A model generated the notes under the pieces. That model worked only from the letters and a program-made list of their open reading frames with translations, was not told the DNA's origin and made no database searches. A program made the translations under genes and the position numbers. Shown one piece after another: positions 57,016 through 64,000 of a DNA stretch of 64,000 nucleotides; the stretch's first letter is position 1; each line of letters begins with the position of its first letter. Source of the DNA: Serratia sp. AKBS12 (GTDB taxonomy: Bacteria > Pseudomonadota > Gammaproteobacteria > Enterobacterales > Enterobacteriaceae); contig NZ_JANUSB010000015.1 in NCBI RefSeq assembly GCF_024793895.1, positions 124,001 to 188,000 of the forward strand. The letters run 5' to 3'.

Positions 57016-58193
57016 AGGGAAATGTCGTCCTCGCGCGATTCAGTGCTAGGTTGCGACAGCACCACGTTTTCGCCGACCTTCAAACCCGCGAGGATCTGAA
57101 CATCGACGTTATTGGTAATGCCGGTTTTTACCTCGCGTATTTCCAGTTGATTATCTGGGGTAATTACCTGTACCTGTTGTTTTTTCCCTTCGACTTTACG
57201 CACTGCCTGGATCGGCACCAACAGGGTGTTTTTGGCTTCGTCCAGCAGCAAAGAGACTTGTGCGGTCATGGCGATACGCAGATGGTTGTCCGGATTCGGC
57301 ACATCCAGCAGCGCATTGTAATACACCGAGGCATTCGAGGTGCCGGAACCGGAGACTGAGTTACTGCCGACCAGAGAATCGTCTTTCATCACCGATTCCG
57401 GCGCCAGTTCGATAGTACGTAACGTAGCATCGTAGCGCCGGTTCGGCTCCGAGAAGATGGTGAAGTAGGCTTTTTGCCCGGAGGAAATCCGGGTGATATC
57501 GGCCTCGGAGATTTGGGCTTTGATGGTCATCACGTTCAGCCGCGCCAGTTTGATGATGGTAGGCGCACTCTGGCTGGAGTTCACGGTTTGCCCCTGCTGA
57601 GTAACGATTGCGATGACGATGCCATCCATCGGTGCCAGTACGTGGGTGTAGCTCAGGTCAACCTTTTTCTTATCGACTTCTATTTGTGCCTGTATTAGGC
57701 GAGCGTTGAGGGACAACAGTTCGGCACGAGTGATGGCAAGGGTAGCCTCGGAGGACTCAAACTCCTCACGTGAGCTGGCTTCATCGTTCAGCATCTGGCG
57801 CTGACGTTTAAAGCGCGACTCCGCCTGCTTCAACTGCGCTCGTTTGGCTTGTAAATCAGCTTTTACGACGTTGAGTGCTGCTTCGGCGATGCGCAAGTCG
57901 TTACGTTGCGGCAGGTCATCGATATCAGCGATCGGTTGCCCTTTGGTGACGCGGTCGCCCAGTTTCACCTTCAGTGATCTTACTTGCCCGGATACCTGCG
58001 CCCCGACATTAACACGCTCTATTGCATCAAGGTGTCCGGTTGCCAGCACGCTGTTTTCGATGTCGCCTAGTCGTACTGGCGCAGTAACATAGGCTGGAAG
58101 TGGTGAACGCTGCAGGTAAATCGCCCCTGTAATCACGATAATGACAAGCAGGGTAGCAACGATAAACATCTGGCAACGAGAAGGGATTTTCAT
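57012..58193 (-). CDS. macA: MacA-family periplasmic adaptor
   Basis: A 393-residue membrane fusion protein: N-terminal anchor (about 10-28), lipoyl half VNVGAQVSGQVRSLKVKLGD, a long helical hairpin (about 90-175), the second lipoyl half THVLAPMDGIVIAIVTQQGQ, and beta-barrel/membrane-proximal domains. The ATG at 58193 is clear. It bridges MacB and the outer-membrane factor encoded downstream. First gene of the operon; promoter expected in the AT-rich 58194-58405. Confidence 0.92.
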   Translation of the reverse strand: MKIPSRCQMFIVATLLVIIVITGAIYLQRSPLPAYVTAPVRLGDIENSVLATGHLDAIERVNVGAQVSGQVRSLKVKLGDRVTKGQPIADIDDLPQRNDLRIAEAALNVVKADLQAKRAQLKQAESRFKRQRQMLNDEASSREEFESSEATLAITRAELLSLNARLIQAQIEVDKKKVDLSYTHVLAPMDGIVIAIVTQQGQTVNSSQSAPTIIKLARLNVMTIKAQISEADITRISSGQKAYFTIFSEPNRRYDATLRTIELAPESVMKDDSLVGSNSVSGSGTSNASVYYNALLDVPNPDNHLRIAMTAQVSLLLDEAKNTLLVPIQAVRKVEGKKQQVQVITPDNQLEIREVKTGITNNVDVQILAGLKVGENVVLSQPSTESREDDISL

Positions 58194-58405
58194 TATTGGA
58201 ATGAGCCCAAATTTTTGGTCATGTATTCAATGTGTAGAACAGGTGATTACAGGTAATACTCACGTTTGATGAATGTGCCGAAAACCTTGCTGCATATTTC
58301 CGCTAACATACGTTCAAAACGTTGCTTCCATGCATATCATAGTCATTTTTATCACCCACAAATGATCCTATCTCGTTAATATGGCAGATTAGTTTAATTT
58401 GTAGA

Positions 58406-58618
58406 TTATCCAGCGCCAGGGCGGATACCGGCGTTGTGTATTGCAAGATCAATAACCTGTTCTTTCATACCGGGTTGGTAGGCATGATTAGCGTAATCAA
58501 GTTGGAAATCTCGACAACGTGACTGGCAGTGGTAACTCTGGTGTCCAGCCCGATCCACACTTTTAACAGTGTCAATGTGTTCATAAAAGAGATCTTTCGC
58601 GTCAAACAAGAGTCATGA
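58406..58618 (-). mobile_element. IS1-family InsA remnant, minus copy
   Basis: About 67 codons resemble IS1-family InsA: HIDTVKSVDRAGHQSYHC, then FQLDY and QPGMKEQVIDLAIHNAGI, matching the zinc-ribbon and helix-turn-helix part. The first Cys pair is lost, the start region is frameshifted (GTTTGAC) and the C-terminal half and insB are missing, so it is a dead fragment. Its 5' part is repeated in inverted orientation at 59568-59639. Confidence 0.75.
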
Positions 58619-58753
58619 GTTCTAACCCGTAAGGTAGAGAATTATACATGCCTGTCTACATATTGAATAGTTGACAAAATTTTCGGCAGTAGCATAAGAA
58701 AAAAACCTGAATAATATCTGGTCAACGACAGGAGTTGGTAAAATAAAATAAAG

Positions 58754-58796
58754 AAACGGCAGGTTTCACAGATAATGCAGTAAAACCTGTCGTTTT
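58754..58796 (-). terminator. Terminator of the small secreted-protein gene
   Basis: AAACGGCAGGTTT and AAACCTGTCGTTT form a 13-bp stem with one mismatch around a 15-base loop; on the minus strand T-rich sequence follows. It lies just after the stop of the gene at 58810-59037. Confidence 0.65.
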
Positions 58797-58809
58797 CATT
58801 GAAAGAAAA

Positions 58810-59037
58810 TTATTTTTTATTGCACTGAATAGTATGGAACAAGGCTTTTCCTCGCCATAATCCCATCGCCTTACCTTTAGCTTCCCCTTGTCCGCCAGCA
58901 TACACGGTAACTTTATTTAAGGCTTTCCCTGTGTAGCTTTTAGCTGAGCAGGAGTAGTTCGTAGGGTACGCTGCGGATGACGAGAATGAAAAAGCCATCA
59001 GTAACGGAGAAATCCAAAGGAGATGTTTAACCTTCAT
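58810..59037 (-). CDS. Small secreted protein of unknown function
   Basis: A 75-residue protein with a clear signal peptide (MKVKHLLWISPLLMAFSFSS, cleavage near SSAAYP), leaving a mature chain of about 50 residues with one cysteine near each end (NYSCSAKS and IQCNKK) that could form a disulphide. Ribosome site AGAAGG lies eight bases before ATG 59037. No family is recognised. It is AT-rich, monocistronic, ends at a hairpin, and sits between two inverted IS1-type fragments. Confidence 0.7.
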   Translation of the reverse strand: MKVKHLLWISPLLMAFSFSSSAAYPTNYSCSAKSYTGKALNKVTVYAGGQGEAKGKAMGLWRGKALFHTIQCNKK

Positions 59038-59567
59038 AATTTAAACCTTCTGTTGATAAATGTTATTTTAGCTAGCAGCTAATACTATTTTGGTAGTCGA
59101 GCTGCTTGGGGATTAAATTAGCACTGTTAATTAAAAAACACACACAGCAGTAAAGTATTTTTTCATGATTAAATACGATGTTTTCTGTGGCTTAATATGA
59201 TAAGTCTCATGATTAAATATGATAAAAATGAAAAAAACTCTTAAGCAATGGCCTGGGAGTTGGGCGGGGCGCCACGGGGTACGGATTGTAACCCGCCGGG
59301 TAATCTATGAGAGGTTTATGGTTTAATGAAACAGTTATGGTTAGTGTATGCAGATTATTTTGCCATGATATAGATAACAGTTATAAGATAAATAACAAAA
59401 AGGTGAAATAAAAATCACAATATACTCTTTTAAGTATCAGTGTGGGAATCTGTTTTCGTAATGATCTTTCATATATGGTTCATTCGTGATGTCGCGAAAT
59501 ATTAATTTATAAATGCTCATCTGTTAATAGACAGGTTTATATAACTCCCGACTTTACGGATTAGGAT
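59038..59567. other. AT-rich gene-free stretch
   Basis: No ORF with support is seen in these 530 bp. A direct repeat TCATGATTAAATAYGAT occurs at 59163-59179 and 59207-59223 upstream of the small secreted-protein gene and could be a regulator site. The base composition is much more AT-rich than the flanking core genes. Confidence 0.5.
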
Positions 59568-59639
59568 TCATGACTCTTGTTTGACGCGAAAGAGCCCTTT
59601 TGTGGGCACATCGATGTTGTCAAAAAGTTTCCGTCATAT
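59568..59639 (+). mobile_element. IS1-family InsA remnant, plus copy
   Basis: Codons for FDAKEPFCGHIDVVKKFP match the start of an IS1-type InsA zinc ribbon. The first ~27 bp are almost exactly the inverted complement of 58592-58618, and similarity continues more weakly for about 25 bp. It is truncated after about 20 codons. Confidence 0.65.
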
Positions 59640-59676
59640 TAGTTAAAGCCTGACAGCACTGGTTTTGATACGCATA

Positions 59677-59850
59677 GGTTCTGTCGCATTAAGGCGTCAT
59701 CGGATAACATTCTGTTTTTTGTCATGGTGCCTATTCATAACTTTGATTGGAGGTGCCTTTAAGCGCCAGCACTATTCCAGCGATGTTATTGCCCAGTGTA
59801 TTTGCTGGTATCTGGTTTATACCTTCAGCTTGCGCAATCCCGAAGACAGG
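59677..59850 (+). mobile_element. IS6-family remnant (terminal repeat plus transposase start)
   Basis: GGTTCTGTCGCA at 59677-59688 resembles the terminal inverted repeat of IS6-family elements (for example GGTTCTGTTGCA). About 70 bp later a frame encodes FKRQHYSSDVIAQCICWYLV and SLRN, matching the N-terminus of IS6/IS26-type transposases (FKGRHF...I...RWYL...S.R). The rest of the transposase is missing. Confidence 0.7.
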
Positions 59851-60079
59851 AACCGCGAGTCTCTTTGGTTAAGTGGACTTTCCAGTGGTGCTGGTATTGC
59901 GCCTGCAGGTAGCGCTTCCACTGCTTCTCACCACAAAAGTGGTCGTGATCGGGCAACGTGCCGAGGCTAAACACGGTCATAGTTGTCATGCAGCAAGTGT
60001 GCTACCGTTCTCTGTGCGGCGTATAGTAATGACAGGTGCCGGGCCTGCCCGGCGTATTCGTGCAACCAGGGAGTCTGTG

Positions 60080-60769
60080 ATGAAACACGCACATTTCGTT
60101 GTCCAAAGCCCTGCAACGCCGGCTGAGCAATTATTTTTGCTGTTTCATGGCGTGGGCGATAATCCGGTCGCGATGGGCGAGATTGGCAGCTATTTTGCCA
60201 AATCGTTTCCCAATGCGCTGGTTGTGAGCATCGGTGGACCACAGCCGTTTGGCCATGGCGCCGGTCGTCAGTGGTTTTCCGTGCAGGACATCACGGAAGA
60301 AAACCGCGTCGCACGCATTGCGCAAGTGATGCCAGATTTTATTCAGACGGTGCGCTACTGGCAGCAGCAGAGCGGCATCGGCCATGCTGGCACCGCGCTG
60401 GTCGGTTTTTCACAGGGGGCGATCATGGCGCTGGAGGCGTTGAAAGCCGAGGCGCAGCTGGCGGGGCGTGTGGTGGCGTTCAGCGGGCGCTTTGCGCGTC
60501 TGCCTGAAGGGCGTTTTGGTGACAGCGTGGTGCATTTGATTCACGGCCAGGATGACGCGACGATTGATGTCGGGCATGCGCAGGCCGCAGCCGAACGAAT
60601 GCAGGCTAGCGGAGTGGATGTCACGCTGGACGTAGAGCCGGGCGTCGGCCATGGTATCAATCAGGGCATGATGGACAACGCGTTGGAGCGTTTGCACTTT
60701 TACGTGCCGCAGCGCTATTGGGATGAAGCGCTGTTTGGTCGGCGCGGTGACCTGATTGCCTTCAAATAA
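60080..60769 (+). CDS. ypfH: Esterase YpfH
   Basis: A 229-residue alpha/beta-hydrolase of the phospholipase/carboxylesterase group (E. coli 232). The nucleophile elbow GFSQG is at 109-113 with Ser111; the acid residue lies in LIHGQDDATID and the histidine in PGVGHGINQ. E. coli YpfH hydrolyses short-chain p-nitrophenyl esters; its natural substrate is unknown. I chose ATG 60080, after AGGGAG; the open frame to 59873 runs into remnant DNA and is not conserved. Confidence 0.94.
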   Translation: MKHAHFVVQSPATPAEQLFLLFHGVGDNPVAMGEIGSYFAKSFPNALVVSIGGPQPFGHGAGRQWFSVQDITEENRVARIAQVMPDFIQTVRYWQQQSGIGHAGTALVGFSQGAIMALEALKAEAQLAGRVVAFSGRFARLPEGRFGDSVVHLIHGQDDATIDVGHAQAAAERMQASGVDVTLDVEPGVGHGINQGMMDNALERLHFYVPQRYWDEALFGRRGDLIAFK

Positions 60770-60773
60770 ACCT

Positions 60774-60794
60774 CAGGGCGCATAATGCGCCCTG
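60774..60794. terminator. Bidirectional terminator between ypfH and ypfN
   Basis: CAGGGCGCAT-A-ATGCGCCCTG is a near-perfect palindrome between the convergent genes, followed on the plus strand by a T-rich stretch. Confidence 0.8.
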
Positions 60795-60797
60795 ATG

Positions 60798-60986
60798 CTA
60801 TTTCTTTTTCTTTGGCCAGTCGTCTTCGTCATCCCACTGCGCATTATTATCGCGGTGCGGCGGCAATTCCGGCTTGTCGGCCAGGTATTTCTTTACGTCA
60901 ACGCGACGCAATTCCTTGATCCCACTGACAATCATGCCAACCAGGATCAGCAAGATAATCCACCAGTAATCCGCTAACCATTCCAT
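60798..60986 (-). CDS. ypfN: UPF0370 small membrane protein YpfN
   Basis: A 62-residue protein with one N-terminal helix ([20 protein letters not shown]) and a charged cytoplasmic tail ([17 protein letters not shown], then [11 protein letters not shown]). It matches E. coli YpfN (66 residues) throughout. Function unknown. It lies two bases after the M15 peptidase stop and is probably the last gene of a yffB-dapE-M15-ypfN operon. Confidence 0.93.
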   Translation of the reverse strand: MEWLADYWWIILLILVGMIVSGIKELRRVDVKKYLADKPELPPHRDNNAQWDDEDDWPKKKK

Positions 60987-60988
60987 AC

Positions 60989-61663
60989 TTACACCTTTCC
61001 TTCAGGGGAGATAAAACGCGAAAAAATTGCCGGTAAATGGCGTTCAAGCCATTCGGCGCCGGCAACCTCCCTATCTTGCCAGGCCGCCAACAGCAGCGCT
61101 GGCGTCAGCAAATGTTCGGCTTCCTGTGCCAGCGGACGATAGCTTAAATGCCAGGGTTCCACCGCAACGCCGTCGCCGTCTTCGGTAAACGGGCGATAAA
61201 AACCGAACTCGGCCATGTGCGCGCTTAGCCATTGATCAAGCGCATGAAAATAGCCGCCTTGTTCATATTCCCACGGCTCCAGCTGGAGCTTTTTCCCCGG
61301 CGGCAACAGCGTAGGATCGTATACGTCCAGATCGCTGCCCCAGTGGTGGCGGCTGGCGCCCGGCAATGCCGACCAGCGCAAAATCGCTTCACAGCGTTCG
61401 CCGGGCGACAGGGAAGCGACGCCGATCGGTTGGCTATTTCTATCTAATACTGGGCGCTCGCCGCAATATTTGCCATTCCAGATCGCCAGTTGCCGATCGA
61501 AGTCACGAAAGGTGCTGGCCGGCTGCAAGTCAAAACCGGCTCGTTGCGCGGCCTGCTGCATGGCTACAAAAGCCGCGACCGCCTGTGGTTGCAGACGATG
61601 ATTGCCGACCAGTGGCGCCAGGTGCGCGGTTGAGCGGCCGGTGAGCATCTCGGCGGTGATCAT
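60989..61663 (-). CDS. M15-family D-alanyl-D-alanine carboxypeptidase-like protein
   Basis: A 224-residue VanY-type zinc peptidase. The zinc/catalytic motifs [10 protein letters not shown] (residues 104-113; H107 and D113-region) and EPWHLSY (169-175; H172) are intact. The early [17 protein letters not shown] segment is also typical. There is no signal peptide, so a cytoplasmic LD-/DD-carboxypeptidase acting on recycled murein peptides is possible; this is inference. ATG 61663 overlaps the dapE stop by four bases, and diaminopimelate made through DapE is a murein component. E. coli lacks this gene between dapE and ypfN. Confidence 0.88.
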   Translation of the reverse strand: MITAEMLTGRSTAHLAPLVGNHRLQPQAVAAFVAMQQAAQRAGFDLQPASTFRDFDRQLAIWNGKYCGERPVLDRNSQPIGVASLSPGERCEAILRWSALPGASRHHWGSDLDVYDPTLLPPGKKLQLEPWEYEQGGYFHALDQWLSAHMAEFGFYRPFTEDGDGVAVEPWHLSYRPLAQEAEHLLTPALLLAAWQDREVAGAEWLERHLPAIFSRFISPEGKV

Positions 61664-62787
61664 GCGACCAGTTGCTCCATAATGCGTTGATACATACGGC
61701 TCAGCAGTTGCAGGTCAGCAGCGTTGACGCATTCATTGACTTTATGAATGGTGGCGTTGACCGGCCCCAGTTCAACTACTTGCGCTCCCATCTGGGCGAT
61801 AAACCGCCCGTCGGAGGTGCCGCCGGTGGTCAGCAACTGCGGTGTGAGTTCCGCGTAGTGTTCGACCGCATTGACGACCGCATCCACCAGCGCACCGCGT
61901 GGCGTCAGGAACGGTTGGCCGGACAGCCGCCAGTCGATGCTGTAGTTCAACTGATGCCGTTCCAGCAGCTCTTCCACCCGCTGTTTGATCTGCGTATCGG
62001 TCAATTCGGTGCTGAAGCGGAAGTTAAACTGCACGAACAGTTCGCCGGGAATCACGTTGTTGCTGCCGGTACCGGCCTGCACGTTGGCAATCTGCATGCT
62101 GGTGGGTGGGAAGAATTCGTTGCCGCGATCCCATTCGGTCGCCACCAGTTCGTTCAGCGCCGGCATGGCGCGGTGCACCGGGTTGTCGGCCAGATGTGGG
62201 TAGGCAACGTGTCCCTGAATGCCATGGATATGCAAATTGGCGGTGATCGAGCCGCGACGGCCATTCTTCACCACATCGCCGACGCGATCGGTGCTGGAAG
62301 GTTCGCCCACCAGGCAATAATCCAGGCGTTCGTTGCGCGCCATCAGCGCTTCCACTACCTTGACGGTACCGTGCGTGGCGCTGGCTTCCTCATCGGAGGT
62401 AATCAGGAACGCCAACCGGCCCTGGTGATTGGGGTGGGCGGCGACAAAGCGCTCCGCTGCCACCACCATTGCTGCCAACGAGCCTTTCATGTCTGCCGCG
62501 CCGCGGCCATACAGCATGCCGTCGCGGATGGTCGGTTCAAATGGCGGGTTGTCCCAGCGTTTTTCATCGCCGCTCGGTACCACATCGGTATGGCCGGCGA
62601 ACGCCAACGTTTGGCCTTCGCCGCGCCAGGCCCAGAAGTTTTGCGTGTCTTCGCTGTCCATCGGTTCGATGGTGAAGCCGATGGCCTTGAGACGTTCAAC
62701 CATGATGGCCTGGCAACCTTCGTCGTGCGGGCTCAGGGAAGGGCGCTTGATCAGCTGTTGCGCCAGTTCGATTACGGGGCAAATCAT
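61660..62787 (-). CDS. dapE: Succinyl-diaminopimelate desuccinylase DapE
   Basis: A 375-residue di-zinc M20 hydrolase (E. coli 375) releasing LL-diaminopimelate. Metal ligand and catalytic motifs are visible: [11 protein letters not shown] (H66, D68), [10 protein letters not shown] (D99) and TSDEEA (E133/E134). ATG at 62787 overlaps the yffB stop by four bases, and its own stop overlaps the M15 gene, a tightly coupled operon. Confidence 0.98.
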   Translation of the reverse strand: MICPVIELAQQLIKRPSLSPHDEGCQAIMVERLKAIGFTIEPMDSEDTQNFWAWRGEGQTLAFAGHTDVVPSGDEKRWDNPPFEPTIRDGMLYGRGAADMKGSLAAMVVAAERFVAAHPNHQGRLAFLITSDEEASATHGTVKVVEALMARNERLDYCLVGEPSSTDRVGDVVKNGRRGSITANLHIHGIQGHVAYPHLADNPVHRAMPALNELVATEWDRGNEFFPPTSMQIANVQAGTGSNNVIPGELFVQFNFRFSTELTDTQIKQRVEELLERHQLNYSIDWRLSGQPFLTPRGALVDAVVNAVEHYAELTPQLLTTGGTSDGRFIAQMGAQVVELGPVNATIHKVNECVNAADLQLLSRMYQRIMEQLVA

Positions 62788-63149
62788 ACGCCTACCTCGG
62801 AAATGAATTGCTGATAGCCGTCGGCGCTAAAACCGAGCAGGGCATGGCCGCGACCGTCGTCCAGCAGCGGACGCTTGACGATCGCCGGTTGGGCCAGCAT
62901 CAGCGCAATCGCCGCCTCGGCGTTGTCGCAGGCGTTGCGTTCGGCTTCGTCCAGCTTGCGCCAGGTGGTGCCGCGGGTATTCAGCAGCGGCTGCCAGCCC
63001 AGTTGTTCGACAAAACCGCGCAGCTGCCGTTCGGTCAGCCCGTCAGCCCGGTAGTCATGAAATTGATAGGCCACGCCCTGTTCTTCCAGCCAGCGACGCG
63101 CTTTTTTGATGGTGTCACAATTTTTGATGCCGTACATGGTCAACGTCAT
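62784..63149 (-). CDS. yffB: ArsC/Spx-family protein YffB
   Basis: A 121-residue thioredoxin-fold protein with a single CxxT-like site ([19 protein letters not shown]) and the conserved [19 protein letters not shown] and [10 protein letters not shown] segments. It matches E. coli YffB, an ArsC-like protein with glutathione-linked rather than proven arsenate reductase activity. ATG 63149 chosen; the open frame to 63179 is not conserved. First gene of the yffB-dapE operon, as in E. coli. Confidence 0.93.
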   Translation of the reverse strand: MTLTMYGIKNCDTIKKARRWLEEQGVAYQFHDYRADGLTERQLRGFVEQLGWQPLLNTRGTTWRKLDEAERNACDNAEAAIALMLAQPAIVKRPLLDDGRGHALLGFSADGYQQFISEVGV

Positions 63150-63413
63150 GGAGTTAAAACCTTTTCTGCCACGAAACACCGAGGGTTAACCGGTGGTAAA
63201 CCGCCTGCGGCGGCGAAATGAGAGTCAGCGTTCAGCATGCCGAAAAACGGCGGCGAGTTCCACCGTACAATGGTCTTAAAGCGCGGGATGGGTGAAAAAA
63301 GCACGCATCTCGTCCAATGGGTCACCGGGTCAGGCGTTCGCTAGCGGCACTGGTGGTTTCGGCATTCGCCGGATTGGTCACCGGCGGAGGAGCGGTTGGA
63401 CGCGGCGCGGCGG
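63150..63413. other. Gene-poor flank upstream of yffB
   Basis: No intact gene. A minus-strand stretch at about 63285-63345 reads PGDPLDEMRAFFTHPAL and stop, which looks like the end of a decayed coding sequence I cannot identify. The yffB promoter must also be here. Confidence 0.4.
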
Positions 63414-63614
63414 TCATCGACCGCAGTGGCCCAGTTTATATGCCAGCTTCCTTTTGAGCATTAGCCACTCATGATCGACGATCGAGAACATCACCACATC
63501 GCGCTAGCAGCCATCCGCGTTGCGTTGATGATTGCTCAGCACACCGTCTTGCCTGGCGCCAAGACGGGCAATGGCCGCCCCTGAAACAGCATTGATCCCG
63601 ATCGCGAGCGGCAT
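63414..63614 (-). pseudogene. Remnant of a RimL-type GNAT acetyltransferase
   Basis: A minus-strand frame of 67 codons encodes AIARLGARQDGVLSNHQRNA, then TAG, then RDVVMFSIVDHEWLMLKRKL and AYKLG. This is the C-terminal third of RimJ/RimL-like acetyltransferases (IARLGAxQDGVLRxH ... RDTVxFSIxxxEW), interrupted by one stop and lacking the N-terminal two thirds. Confidence 0.7.
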
Positions 63615-63651
63615 TATTTGACGCCTTCATACGGTAATCCCTATTGATGGT

Positions 63652-64000
63652 TCAGCGCACATAGCCGCTGTTTTGCAGTCGGGTCAGGGTGGCGCCTTCC
63701 GCAAACACCATACCGGTGGTCAGGTCGTGGAAACCGTATCTTTTGTAGAACGCCAGCTTGTCAGGTACCGAATAGATGAATATTTTGCCCAGCGGAGCCA
63801 GATCCTCCATGATGCGATCCATCAACTGACCGCCGTAGCCGCGCCCTTGAAAGTCGGGGTGAATGGCGACGTCAGCCAGATAGGCGACGGAAATGCGATC
63901 GCTGATGGCATGGGCGGTAGCGATCAGCTCGCCGTCTAGGTAGCCCCAATAGCAGAATTGGTTATTGCCGTAGACCTGTTCGGTGAGCAGCGGATCGCGC
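63652..64000 (-). CDS. GNAT-family N-acetyltransferase, C-terminal part (cut by window edge)
   Basis: Open from the right edge to TGA at 63652-63654, 115 residues visible. The acetyl-CoA site VAIHPDFQGRGYGGQLMDRI and the end FIYSVPDKLAFYKRYGF are typical of single-domain GNAT enzymes. The N-terminus lies outside the window. Substrate unknown. It is separate from the broken acetyltransferase just downstream. Confidence 0.85.
   Translation of the reverse strand, partial: RDPLLTEQVYGNNQFCYWGYLDGELIATAHAISDRISVAYLADVAIHPDFQGRGYGGQLMDRIMEDLAPLGKIFIYSVPDKLAFYKRYGFHDLTTGMVFAEGATLTRLQNSGYVR

Noticed and set aside
1-64000. tRNA, rRNA or prophage structural genes
   Set aside because: No cloverleaf, rRNA signature or phage head/tail/integrase frame was recognised by eye; a tRNAscan or Rfam run would be decisive.

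Overview
The window looks like chromosomal DNA of a Gram-negative gammaproteobacterium in Enterobacterales, most likely Serratia or a close Yersiniaceae relative. Core genes read almost residue for residue like their Escherichia coli orthologues (UraA, Upp, SpeG, Bcp, Hda, MdtB/C). They lie in two blocks with E. coli-like gene order, interrupted by a ShlB/FhaC-type two-partner secretion locus of the kind common in Serratia. The genus is inferred from memory of families, not from a search.

Layout. (1) 1-9741, minus strand: the operon mdtA-mdtB-mdtC-mdtD-baeS (RND multidrug pump, MFS exporter, envelope-stress sensor kinase), cut by the left edge. (2) 10104-15616: a PPOX-type flavoprotein, the Hsp70-like yegD, a fused Ada/AlkA-type alkylation-repair protein, a MgtE magnesium transporter, and a 50-residue YfgG-like membrane protein. 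(3) 15976-24501: ppx and ppk (polyphosphate) diverge from a PstC/PstA/PstB-like phosphate ABC transporter that has no PstS or PhoU; a candidate Pho box lies between them. (4) 24999-36033: an iron-box-preceded two-partner secretion / contact-dependent inhibition island. It has a TpsB transporter, a 1960-residue CdiA-like exoprotein, a DUF596 immunity protein, and a tandem array of displaced toxin-tail/immunity modules joined by a repeated terminator-plus-spacer sequence. (5) 36187-50868: speG, purN-purM, upp-uraA, a coiled-coil lipoprotein, hda, yfgD, bepA, perM, bcp-gcvR, dapA-bamC, purC, ypfJ. (6) tmcA, then an insertion (53059-59850) with a MacA-MacB-NodT efflux operon, a small secreted protein and IS1- and IS6-family remnants. 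(7) 60080-64000: ypfH, ypfN, an M15 peptidase, dapE, yffB, a broken GNAT gene and a GNAT gene cut by the right edge.

How the parts work together. From yfgG to yffB the core matches one E. coli neighbourhood (yfgG, ppx, ppk, purN, purM, upp, uraA, hda, yfgD, bepA, perM, bcp, gcvR, dapA, bamC, purC, ypfJ, tmcA, ypfH, ypfN, dapE, yffB), so the phosphate transporter, CDI island, efflux island, lipoprotein and M15 gene stand out as additions. Purine genes at two places (purMN, purC) each carry a PurR-type operator.

The most interesting region is the CDI island. About 350 bp of near-identical DUF637-coding DNA is present inside cdiA and again, wholly or partly, at the head of downstream orphan modules. 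Recombination between these copies could swap the toxin carried by cdiA. Toxin parts are decaying (frameshift, deletion, internal stop) while three of the four displaced modules keep an intact immunity ORF.
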